46,068 nucleotides of DNA, taken from positions 1 to 46,068 of the forward strand of contig JANXSE010000027.1 of NCBI GenBank assembly GCA_025356695.1. The letters run 5' to 3'. A program made the position numbers and the translations under genes. The stretch comes from Betaproteobacteria bacterium (GTDB taxonomy: Bacteria > Pseudomonadota > Gammaproteobacteria > Burkholderiales > SG8-41). Positions 17,201 through 24,512 of this stretch are shown piece by piece. How positions within the stretch are numbered: position 1 is the first letter of the stretch; the number at the start of each line of letters is the position of its first letter. The notes beneath the pieces were generated by a model. That model did no database searches, was not told where the DNA came from, and saw nothing but the letters and a program-made list of their open reading frames with translations.

Positions 17201-17974
17201 CTAGGCCGGAAGAAATCCGTTAACCGCGGCGACAAAAGCCTGCGGATCCTCGATCTGCGGGCAATGACCGACACCGGGTATCTCCATGAACTGCGCGCCG
17301 GTGATGCCGGCTGCGAGTTCACGTGCAATCGCCGGCGCAGTGGTCGCATCCAGCGCACCGACCATTACCAGCGTTTTATTGCGTATGGCGCCTAGCTGCG
17401 GTTTGAAATCAACATTTGCCAATGCCAGACAGGCGTTGGCAAAACAGTTCGCATCCGCGCTTTCCAATACACGTTTGCGTTCCGCCACAACTGCGGGATG
17501 TGCGGCGATGAATGCCGGCGGGAACATGCGCGTGATCGCAATATCGAGCGCACCTGACATACCCTCAGCGCGCACTCGCACGGCGAGGCCGCGTAAAGGT
17601 TGTTTGCCCGCTTCAGGAAATCCGGCCAGTGCATCGGCAACGATCAGATGATCGAATTTTGCACTGTGACGAATCGCCAGTGCGATTGAAATGAACCCGC
17701 CCAGACCGTTGCCCAGCACATCGGTTTGCGGCGACAGTCCGGCGGCCTTCATCCACGCGGCGACGCAGTCGGCATAGTCGTCAATGGCGGTGCCACAAGC
17801 GGGCGACTTGCCGTAACCCGGCAGGTCGACACACCAGACGCGCCGTGTTTTCGCCAATAACGGAACCACTGCGGCAAAGGCAGTGCGGTCGGCCAGCAAT
17901 GAATGCAGCAACACAAGGTCGCGGCCTTGGCCGCTCTGTATGACGTCCAGATTTGCTTCGTTACTGTGAATCAC
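17201..17974 (-). CDS. Alpha/beta-hydrolase fold protein lacking the nucleophile serine
   Basis: 257 residues, similar in layout to 3-oxoadipate enol-lactonase and MhpC-type hydrolases: VLLHSLLADRTAF near the oxyanion loop, LPGYGKSP, then the nucleophile elbow, and DPQAF at the end. The elbow reads LGNGLGGF where G-x-S-x-G is expected; residue 90 is Gly (codon GGT at 17705-17707). Acid D209 (GALDATTAP) and histidine H237 (GVGHCPQ) are kept. So the triad lacks its serine, which suggests either a non-hydrolytic role or loss of function. It follows the gntR gene by 34 bp on the same strand and is likely co-transcribed and perhaps tied to the ligand of that regulator. Confidence 0.85.
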   Translation of the reverse strand: MIHSNEANLDVIQSGQGRDLVLLHSLLADRTAFAAVVPLLAKTRRVWCVDLPGYGKSPACGTAIDDYADCVAAWMKAAGLSPQTDVLGNGLGGFISIALAIRHSAKFDHLIVADALAGFPEAGKQPLRGLAVRVRAEGMSGALDIAITRMFPPAFIAAHPAVVAERKRVLESADANCFANACLALANVDFKPQLGAIRNKTLVMVGALDATTAPAIARELAAGITGAQFMEIPGVGHCPQIEDPQAFVAAVNGFLPA

Positions 17975-18008
17975 AGGGGATTTCTTTCTTTGAAAAATTT
18001 ATCCGGCT

Positions 18009-18695
18009 TCAGTTGTCGAACAGATTGCGCCGCGCGTGCTGCAGGTGCGCCACAATTGCTGTTTTAGCACGCCTGTCGTCGCGATCCTTGAGTGCGTTCA
18101 CAATTGCGCGGTGCTCCTGCTGGTAAACGAGGCGGCGTTCCGAAGTGACGATGCGGTCTTTCAGTTTGCCCCATTCCGATTGCTGACGCACTGCGGTGAC
18201 GATTTCCAGTATGCGCATCATGAAGCGGTTGTGGCTGGCGTTGGCCATCGCCTGATGCAGCGCGGCGTCCCACAATTCGAATTCGTCCAATCCCGCCGCC
18301 TGTTCGGCTTTTTCAAGGCAGGTTTCCATGCGCGCGAAATCGGCGGCGGTGGCGTTGGTGACTATCAGTTCGGCGATCGCGGGTTCGATACGCAGGCGCG
18401 CTTCCATGACTTCTGCCGGGCTTATATTCTGCACAGAACCGGCAGCGGGGGCGTTTTCGGCTGCAGCGGGTGCGGCGAGAAAGGTGCCGCGTCCAACCTG
18501 TCGCGTTAGATACCCTTCGGTTTCCAGTTGCGAAAGCGACCGGCGGATCGCATTGCGGGGTAGGCCGAAGCGCCCGGCGAATTCGCGTTCGGTGGGAAGT
18601 TTTGCACCGGGCAGCAGCGACCCGTCGGCGACGCCGCTGAGCACGTAGTCACGTATACGTTGCACGTACTGTTTTGATTGTGCGCGGGTCCCCAT
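18009..18695 (-). CDS. GntR-family regulator with FCD ligand domain
   Basis: About 228 residues from the ATG at 18695 (a TTG three codons earlier is possible). Residues 10-75 form the winged helix (LPTEREFAGRFGLPRNAIRRSL, cut here only by reading, with GYLTRQVGRGTFL as wing). The C-terminal all-helical FCD domain includes ELWDAALHQAM and EHRAIVNALKD, whose Asp/His residues usually hold a metal and a small organic acid. FadR/FCD regulators generally sense carboxylates and control catabolic genes next to them. The gene is divergent from the large catabolic cluster and its own promoter contains a perfect palindrome, so autoregulation and control of the cluster are likely (inference). Confidence 0.9.
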   Translation of the reverse strand: MGTRAQSKQYVQRIRDYVLSGVADGSLLPGAKLPTEREFAGRFGLPRNAIRRSLSQLETEGYLTRQVGRGTFLAAPAAAENAPAAGSVQNISPAEVMEARLRIEPAIAELIVTNATAADFARMETCLEKAEQAAGLDEFELWDAALHQAMANASHNRFMMRILEIVTAVRQQSEWGKLKDRIVTSERRLVYQQEHRAIVNALKDRDDRRAKTAIVAHLQHARRNLFDN

Positions 18696-18750
18696 CGGTG
18701 GCAATCAGTGTGGTCGGGAAGGTGAAGTCGTTTTCATGGTGACGAGGCAA

Positions 18751-18779
18751 ATAATGAACCATTTGTAAAAATGGTTCAA
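18751..18779 (-). promoter_or_regulatory. gntR promoter with an embedded palindromic operator
   Basis: On the minus strand TTGAAC (18774-18779) and CATTAT (18751-18756) are spaced by 17 bp. A perfect 8-bp palindrome, TGAACCAT at 18755-18762 and ATGGTTCA at 18771-18778, with an 8-bp spacer TTGTAAAA, falls between and across the two boxes. This is where a repressor would block its own gene. The regulator assignment is inferred from position. Confidence 0.55.
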
Positions 18780-18862
18780 GTTTTTACATGCTTTGAACGA
18801 TCTTCAGCGTCTTATGAAATTTTCTCCCAGATTTAAAAGCGATTTGCGACGCAATCTCATAT

Positions 18863-18890
18863 TGAACCAATTTGTAAAAAAATAAACCAA
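18863..18890. promoter_or_regulatory. Second operator-like site before the catabolic cluster
   Basis: TGAACCAATTTGTAAAAA repeats the left arm and spacer of the gntR palindrome with one inserted base, and is followed by AAACCAA. It ends 13 bp before the -35 box of the plus-strand promoter at 18904, a position suited to regulation of the cluster. Confidence 0.45.
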
Positions 18891-18903
18891 TACGGCAAGT
18901 TTG

Positions 18904-18932
18904 TTGACAATTGCGGCTGTGTTTTTTAGCAT
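18904..18932 (+). promoter_or_regulatory. Candidate promoter of the large catabolic cluster
   Basis: A consensus -35 (TTGACA, 18904-18909), a 17-bp spacer, and TAGCAT (18927-18932) as -10 with four matches. The distance to the first start codon (19106) gives a leader of roughly 165 nt that contains a small inverted repeat (CGCCGG at 19023-19028 with CCGGCG at 19042-19047). The whole 18705-19105 gap has no gene. Confidence 0.5.
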
Positions 18933-19105
18933 CGGCCGATTGCGTTTTGCGTGCGTGTTGCACAAATTACGCAGTGCTGATTGCGCATAAAAAATAGAAA
19001 TTAATACGGGCAATTCAAAACGCGCCGGATTAGCCTGATCGCCGGCGTATTCCGGTTGGTTTGAAGTGCAAGTCGATTCGTCGGCGAACAGGGGGAGATA
19101 AACAT

Positions 19106-19540
19106 ATGAAATGCGAACTGGCGCAAAAAATTGCCGCAGTGCTCGGCCGGCTCTGTATTGCCTTGCTGTTCTTTCAATCGGGCTGGCACAAGATCGGCGC
19201 GGGATTCGAGGGGAATGCAAAAGTAATGGCGGCAAAGGGACTGCCAATGCCGGAGATATTGCTCGCCATCACCATAGCCATGGTTTTTGCGGGTGGCATG
19301 ATGATATTGCTCGGCTGGTACGCGCGCACCGCAGCGTTGGTGCTGGCGCTATGGATGGTGCCGATCACGATTTATTATCACGCGTTCTGGGATGCGGATC
19401 CGGCGCAGCTATTCAATCAGACCAATCATTTCATGAAAAATCTGGCGATTACCGGCGCGCTGTTGCATTTGTTTGCAATGGGCCCGGGGCCGTGCAGCCT
19501 GCGCGATGAATGCGCGCGAAAGGACGGCGCGGCGGCGTGA
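19106..19540 (+). CDS. DoxX-family membrane protein
   Basis: 144 residues from the ATG at 19106, preceded by GGGGGAG; a 15-codon longer frame lacks a ribosome site. Four hydrophobic helices and the opening GRLCIALLFFQSGWHKIG are characteristic of DoxX. DoxX was named as the small subunit of an archaeal thiosulfate:quinone oxidoreductase, but bacterial members are inner-membrane proteins of mostly unknown function. It is the first gene of the plus-strand cluster and its stop overlaps the next start by 4 bp (GTGA). Confidence 0.85.
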   Translation: MKCELAQKIAAVLGRLCIALLFFQSGWHKIGAGFEGNAKVMAAKGLPMPEILLAITIAMVFAGGMMILLGWYARTAALVLALWMVPITIYYHAFWDADPAQLFNQTNHFMKNLAITGALLHLFAMGPGPCSLRDECARKDGAAA

Positions 19541-20430
19541 CGATTCAAACCATCCGCCTGGCGGTGATATCCGAAGGTACCAGTTCATGGCCTTTATACG
19601 TGGCAGAAGCGCGCGGGCTGTTTGCCCGCGCCGCTGTCAACGTTGAGATGACGGTGACCGGATCGTCGGTCAGGCAGCTTGAGCAACTGGTCGCCGGCAA
19701 CTACGACATCGGCTTTCAGCAATCCGACCATGTCGTGCGCGCGGTTGAGGGCGGCGCCGACCTGTTTGCGTTTATGGCGTTTGCACATGCACCCGAACTT
19801 TCGCTGGTGGTGGCGCCGCAAATTTCGTCATTCACTGATTTGCGCGGCAAAACCATGATTGTTGATGGCGCGCGTACGGGATACGCGCTGCTGTTGCGCA
19901 AACTGCTCGCGGATCAGGGTTTGAGCGATCGCGACTATACGATGCGGGAGTCCGGCGGTTCGCAGGAACGTCTGGATGCCATGAGCGCCGGCGACGGTGT
20001 GGCGACGTTCCTCAATCCGCCGTTCGACCGCCAGTTGATTGCGGCGGGATTCAGGAGCCTTGGCACTACTCTCGATTTTTTTCCAACCTATCCGGGGCCG
20101 ATCGGTGCGGCGCGCCGGCAGTGGGCGGCAAATCATGGTGAAGCGCTCACCGGTTTTATCGGCGCCATGCATGCGGCGTACGCCTGGCTCAAGGACGCGC
20201 GCAACAAACGTGCAGCGATAGCGGTGCTGCCGGCGCGGTTGAATATGGATGAGCAGACAGCTTCGGCGGCATTTGACGAATACGTGCGCCTGCCGGTTCC
20301 GGAGATTACGCCGCAGGGCATGCGCGAAGTGATTGATATTGTCTGGAATGCAGAGGGCTATAGCGGTGCCAGGGGCACTGCGGAAAATTACCTTGATCTC
20401 AGCTATGCGCAGAGGGCGTGTCATGCCTGA
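19537..20430 (+). CDS. NMT1/SsuA-like solute-binding protein without signal peptide
   Basis: 297 residues from a GTG at 19537 that overlaps the doxX stop. It begins directly with the first strand of the binding-protein fold (IRLAVISEGTSSWPLYVAEARG), with no hydrophobic leader; the few codons upstream belong to doxX. The rest is typical of periplasmic binding proteins for nitrate/sulfonate/taurine ABC systems and of THI5/NMT1 proteins: a polar LVAGNYDIGFQQSD pocket segment and PPFDRQL. It lacks the cysteine-rich motif of yeast Thi5. No ABC permease or ATPase is nearby. It may therefore bind a small molecule in the cytosol, or act as an enzyme; the role is unknown. Confidence 0.78.
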   Translation: MTIQTIRLAVISEGTSSWPLYVAEARGLFARAAVNVEMTVTGSSVRQLEQLVAGNYDIGFQQSDHVVRAVEGGADLFAFMAFAHAPELSLVVAPQISSFTDLRGKTMIVDGARTGYALLLRKLLADQGLSDRDYTMRESGGSQERLDAMSAGDGVATFLNPPFDRQLIAAGFRSLGTTLDFFPTYPGPIGAARRQWAANHGEALTGFIGAMHAAYAWLKDARNKRAAIAVLPARLNMDEQTASAAFDEYVRLPVPEITPQGMREVIDIVWNAEGYSGARGTAENYLDLSYAQRACHA

Positions 20431-21493
20431 CGCACTAGTCCAATCGGCCGTACAGCACTGGGCGCCGCGTTTTGTCTCGAACGGCGTGCCACTGACCGAT
20501 TTTGAAGAGGTCACGGCAAAACTCGAACGCTGGGAAGACTGGTGCGAAGCATGGTGTGCTTGCGCCGCGGTGCATGAAGGTATCGGTCGCAGCGCGCTCG
20601 CAGACGGTTTCAATCGGTCGGCGGCGCAACATCTAACCACTGCGGGCGTCTGTTATCACTTTGCCAAGTTCGTTTATGTACGCGACGTCAAACAAATGCG
20701 CGCCGCGCATATGAAAGCGGTCGAGTGCCGCAAACTGGCACTGCCGCACCTCACGCCGTCCGGTGAATACTTGCGCATTCCGTTCGAGGGCAGATCTTTT
20801 GCGGCTATTCTGCGCTGCCCGCCCGGCGTTGCAATAGCTCCCGTGGTGGTGATGTGCATGGGACTCGATTCGGCGAAAGAAGAGATGGACAGCTATGAAG
20901 CGCTGTTTCTCGCGCGCGGCATGGCGACCTTGACTTTCGACGGTCCGGGGCAGGGCGAGTCCGAATACGATATGCCGATCCGCGGCGAATACGAGACCGC
21001 GGTCAAGGCGGTGATCGACTGGCTGGAAACGCGCAACGACATCGATGCAGCGAAGGTCGGACTGTGGGGCGTCAGTCTCGGCGGCTATTACGCGCCGCGC
21101 GCCGCTGCATTTGAAAAACGCGTCAAAGCCTGCATTGGTTTATCCGGCCCTTATGACTGGGCCGATGTATGGGTGAAATTGCCGGAGCTGACGCGCGAGA
21201 CTTTTCGCGTGCGCTCGCATTCGGCCAGTGTCGATCAAGCGCTGCGCGTCGGCCGTACGCTGACTTTAAAAGGCGTGGCGGCGAACATCACGTGTCCGCT
21301 GTATCTGGTTGCCGGCAAGCTTGATCGCATCGTGCCGTGGCAGGACGCCGAGCGTGTTGCACGCGAAGCGAAAGGCGCGGTCGAACTGGTGATAGTCGAA
21401 GACGGCAATCACGTTGCCAACAACCGGGTTTATAAATACCGCACGCAGTCGGCCGACTGGATGGCGCGGCAACTTGGCTTGCCGCGCGTTTAA
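20423..21493 (+). CDS. Alpha/beta hydrolase related to 2,6-dihydropseudooxynicotine hydrolase
   Basis: 356 residues from the ATG at 20423, overlapping the previous gene by 8 bp. An N-terminal helical region of about 115 residues precedes the alpha/beta-hydrolase core. The triad is visible: S218 in GVSLGGYYAP, D301 in AGKLDRIVP and H330 in DGNHVANN. TFDGPGQGES marks the loop before it. The helical N-domain plus this core resembles the C-C bond hydrolase of nicotine breakdown (DHPON hydrolase) and FrsA-like proteins. It is cytosolic. The substrate is unknown; a 1,3-diketone or ester is plausible. A related exported paralogue is encoded at 34233-35432. Confidence 0.83.
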   Translation: MPDALVQSAVQHWAPRFVSNGVPLTDFEEVTAKLERWEDWCEAWCACAAVHEGIGRSALADGFNRSAAQHLTTAGVCYHFAKFVYVRDVKQMRAAHMKAVECRKLALPHLTPSGEYLRIPFEGRSFAAILRCPPGVAIAPVVVMCMGLDSAKEEMDSYEALFLARGMATLTFDGPGQGESEYDMPIRGEYETAVKAVIDWLETRNDIDAAKVGLWGVSLGGYYAPRAAAFEKRVKACIGLSGPYDWADVWVKLPELTRETFRVRSHSASVDQALRVGRTLTLKGVAANITCPLYLVAGKLDRIVPWQDAERVAREAKGAVELVIVEDGNHVANNRVYKYRTQSADWMARQLGLPRV

Positions 21494-21511
21494 GGTGAAG
21501 AAGAGAAGCCC

Positions 21512-22489
21512 ATGCGCAAATTAATCTTGATTTTTGCCGTTGCCGCGTTGTTCGCGATGTCTTTTTTCCGCCTGTCTTCGGCGGCTGAAACAGCGCCCGC
21601 CTATCCGGTCAAACCTATCCGCATGATCGTGCCATTTCCGGTTGGCTTCGCCAGCGATTTTCTGGCGCGCACCATCAGCCAGAAATTATCGGATTTGTAC
21701 GGCAAGCAGATCATTGTCGATAACCGGCCCGGTGCCGGCGGCGTGATCGGCGCTGTGCTGCTGGCGAACGCTGCGCCCGACGGTTACACGCTGGCGACCA
21801 TCGGCCTGCCGCATCTGGTCAACGTATTGATTTCCGACAAACCGCAGTACCGGCCGCTCGAAGACATGACGCCAATCGCTGAACTTGCTTCGCTGCCGAA
21901 TTTTGTCATGGCCGGCCCCGGCTTCAATTCACTGCAGGACCTGATCACGCTGGCCAAACAGAAACCCGGCGAATTCAATTTCGCCTCGGGCGGTGTTGGC
22001 AGCCAATCGCACATCGCCGGCGAGCTGTTCAAACTCGCGGCGGGGATCAAGACGGTGCATGTGCCGTTCCGCTCGCTCGGTGATGCGGTGACTGAAATGG
22101 TGGCGCAACGCGTGCAATACTATGTGATTCCCATTACGGCCGGACTGCCCCTGCTCAAGGACGGCCGTCTGAAGGCATTAGCCGTTACCGTCGATAAACG
22201 GCTCGAGTTGCTGCCCGGCGTGCCGACCATGAGTGAGGCTGGACTACCGGGGTTTCGCATCGACGGCTGGTTCGGGGTGGCGGGGCCGCCGGGTCTGCCG
22301 AGGCAACTGGTCAATCGCCTGAATGCGGACATCGTCGCCGCACTGAAACAAGCGGATACGCGCGAGCGTTTCCTGCGCATGGGCGCGGAGCCGGTATATA
22401 CGACACCCGCCGCGTTTGAGAAAATGATGAAAGAGGAGCTTCTGCGCTACAGCGATGTCATCAAGGCGGCCGGCCTCAGGGCGCAATGA
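21512..22489 (+). CDS. Bug-type (TTT family) substrate-binding protein 1
   Basis: 325 residues with a signal peptide (cut after about residue 25, FRLSSAAETAPAYP) and the Bug signature: YPVKPIRMIVPFPVG, VDNRPGAGGVIG, APDGYTL, and HVPFRS near the middle. Bug proteins are periplasmic receptors that enclose carboxylates such as aromatic acids, dicarboxylates or amino acids, for tripartite tricarboxylate transporters. No TctA/TctB membrane genes are in the window. It is closest to the next gene product (shared ASDFLART and the block around LPLLKDG), suggesting tandem duplication. Confidence 0.92.
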   Translation: MRKLILIFAVAALFAMSFFRLSSAAETAPAYPVKPIRMIVPFPVGFASDFLARTISQKLSDLYGKQIIVDNRPGAGGVIGAVLLANAAPDGYTLATIGLPHLVNVLISDKPQYRPLEDMTPIAELASLPNFVMAGPGFNSLQDLITLAKQKPGEFNFASGGVGSQSHIAGELFKLAAGIKTVHVPFRSLGDAVTEMVAQRVQYYVIPITAGLPLLKDGRLKALAVTVDKRLELLPGVPTMSEAGLPGFRIDGWFGVAGPPGLPRQLVNRLNADIVAALKQADTRERFLRMGAEPVYTTPAAFEKMMKEELLRYSDVIKAAGLRAQ

Positions 22490-22517
22490 GCGGCGGGCCG
22501 ACGTTTTGAAAGGCATC

Positions 22518-23477
22518 ATGAAAAAAATAACTGTGGCAATGTTGTGCGTGCTGCTCGCCTGTGCGGCCAATGCGCAGAACAAATTCCCGGACAAACCGAT
22601 ACGCATGATCGTGCCGTTCCCGCCGGGATCAGCCAGCGATTTTCTGGCGCGCACGGTCGGGATCAAGCTCAATGAGCAATACGGCCAGCAAGTGGTGATC
22701 GATAACCGCCCCGGTGCCGGCGGCATCGTCGGCAGTGGGATGATCGCCAAAGCGGTTCCCGATGGTTATACGCTGGGCATGATAGGTCAGCCTTTTTTGA
22801 TTAACGCGATTCTGCAAAAAGACGCGCCGTATCGGGCGCTTGAAGATGTGGTCACCATCGCGCAGGTCGCAGCACTCGCCAACGTGCTGGTGATCGCGCC
22901 GAATCTGCCGGTCAAAACCACCGCGGAATTGATTGCGATGGCGAAGGCCAAACCCGGCGAACTTAATTTCGGCTCCGCCGGTATCGGTGCGTCATCGCAT
23001 ATCGCCGGCGAAGCCTTCAAGGCTGCAGCCGGCATCAACGTCGTGCACGTGCCGTTCAAGTTGTTGAGCGATGTGTTTACCGAAATGGTCGCCGGCCGTG
23101 TGCATATGTATGTGTTTCCGCTGCCTGCCGTGATGCCTATGCTCAAAGACGGCAAGCTGCATGTGCTCGCAGTTGGCACTGCGCAGCGCATTCCTTCGCT
23201 GCCGGGTATACCGACGATTGCGGAATCCGGTTTGCCCGGTTTCCAGAGCCAGAGCTGGTTCGGTGTCGTCGGACCGGCGAAAACACCGCGTGCGATCGTG
23301 CAGCAGTTGAACAAGGATATCGTCGCCATCCTGCAGAATGCGGACACCAAAGAGCGCTTTCTGCGCCAGGGTGCCGAGGCGGTATTTACCACGCCTGAGG
23401 AATTTCAGAAACTGATGCAGTCCGAATTTGCAAAATATCAAAAACTTGTTAAAGACGCAGGCATTTCAGCGCAGTAA
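22518..23477 (+). CDS. Bug-type substrate-binding protein 2
   Basis: 319 residues from the ATG at 22518 (upstream codons in frame overlap the previous gene). A signal peptide ends near CAANAQN. The fold markers are FPDKPIRMIVPFPPGSAS, VIDNRPGAGGIVG and HVPFKLLSD. It lies 28 bp after receptor 1 and shares its SASDFLART loop and its C-terminal half almost motif by motif, so both may recognise similar ligands. Probably translated from the same messenger. Confidence 0.92.
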   Translation: MKKITVAMLCVLLACAANAQNKFPDKPIRMIVPFPPGSASDFLARTVGIKLNEQYGQQVVIDNRPGAGGIVGSGMIAKAVPDGYTLGMIGQPFLINAILQKDAPYRALEDVVTIAQVAALANVLVIAPNLPVKTTAELIAMAKAKPGELNFGSAGIGASSHIAGEAFKAAAGINVVHVPFKLLSDVFTEMVAGRVHMYVFPLPAVMPMLKDGKLHVLAVGTAQRIPSLPGIPTIAESGLPGFQSQSWFGVVGPAKTPRAIVQQLNKDIVAILQNADTKERFLRQGAEAVFTTPEEFQKLMQSEFAKYQKLVKDAGISAQ

Positions 23478-23499
23478 TTCGAATTTTGGAGGAGACATC

Positions 23500-24471
23500 A
23501 TGAACAGAAAATTGACCGCCTCAATCGTTGCAACGGCATTGCTGGCTGCCGCGTCCATGGCTTCTGCGCAGGAAAAGTTTCCGTCGCGGCCGATCCGCAT
23601 GCTGGTGCCGTTCGGTCCCGGCAGCCAGACCGATATTCTGGCACGCTGGATTGCCGAAAAAATGGGCGACAACTGGCAGCAGCAGGTGGTGGTCGACAAC
23701 CGCCCGAGCGCCGGCGGCACCATTGCATCCGAGTTCGTGCTCGGTGCAAATCCCGACGGGCACACCATGATGATGGTTTCAACCGGTCACGCCGGCAATG
23801 CCACGTTGTATTCGAAACTGGCCTACGACACCGTTAAGGATTTCTCCGGTGTCACGCAGGTGGCCAGCGTGCCGAACATACTGGTGGTGGCGCCTGCGCT
23901 TGGTCCGAAGACGCTCAAGGAATTCATCGCCTATGCAAAATCGAAACCGGGCCAGATCAACTTCAGTTCCGCTGGCATCGGCAGCGGCACGCAGATCAAC
24001 GGCGAAATGTTCAAACTCGCCGCTGGCATGGAGGCGACCCATATCGCCTACAAGAGCGCGCCGGAAGCGCTGAACAATGTCATCTCGGGCAGCGTACAGT
24101 TCTTTTTCTCGCCAGTGCTGGTTGCTGCCGGTCAATTGCGCGCCGGACGGGTGATTGGTCTTGCCGTCAGCACGGTGACGCGATCGCCGGTGTTTCCGGA
24201 CATTCCGACGGTTGCCGAAGCGGGTATCGCGGGCTTCGATTACGACCAGTGGTACGGATTGCTCGTCTCGGCAAAAACACCGCGGCCGCTCGTTAATGCA
24301 TTGAACAAGGAGGTCGTGCGTATCCTCAACCTGCCGGATATGAAGGAACGCATGTTGACGCAGGGAGCGACGCCGAAACCGACCACGCCGGCCGAATTTG
24401 ATGCGTTCATACGCGCTGAAGTGAAACGCTTTGCGGCGGTCCTGATTGCGGCAGGCGCGCGTATCAATTAA
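23500..24471 (+). CDS. Bug-type substrate-binding protein 3
   Basis: 323 residues from the ATG at 23500, which has a perfect GGAGGAG ribosome site; the frame is open further back but reads into the previous gene. Signal peptide ending ASMASAQEK. Motifs FPSRPIRMLVPFGPGSQTD, VVDNRPSAGG and HIAYKSAPEAL. It departs from receptors 1 and 2 in the ligand-contact loops (SQTDILAR in place of ASDFLAR; GHAGNATL), so a different ligand is likely. Confidence 0.92.
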   Translation: MNRKLTASIVATALLAAASMASAQEKFPSRPIRMLVPFGPGSQTDILARWIAEKMGDNWQQQVVVDNRPSAGGTIASEFVLGANPDGHTMMMVSTGHAGNATLYSKLAYDTVKDFSGVTQVASVPNILVVAPALGPKTLKEFIAYAKSKPGQINFSSAGIGSGTQINGEMFKLAAGMEATHIAYKSAPEALNNVISGSVQFFFSPVLVAAGQLRAGRVIGLAVSTVTRSPVFPDIPTVAEAGIAGFDYDQWYGLLVSAKTPRPLVNALNKEVVRILNLPDMKERMLTQGATPKPTTPAEFDAFIRAEVKRFAAVLIAAGARIN

Positions 24472-24512
24472 CGGGTTGTCAGAAAAATAAACGCATAACC
24501 GGAGGAATCGAC

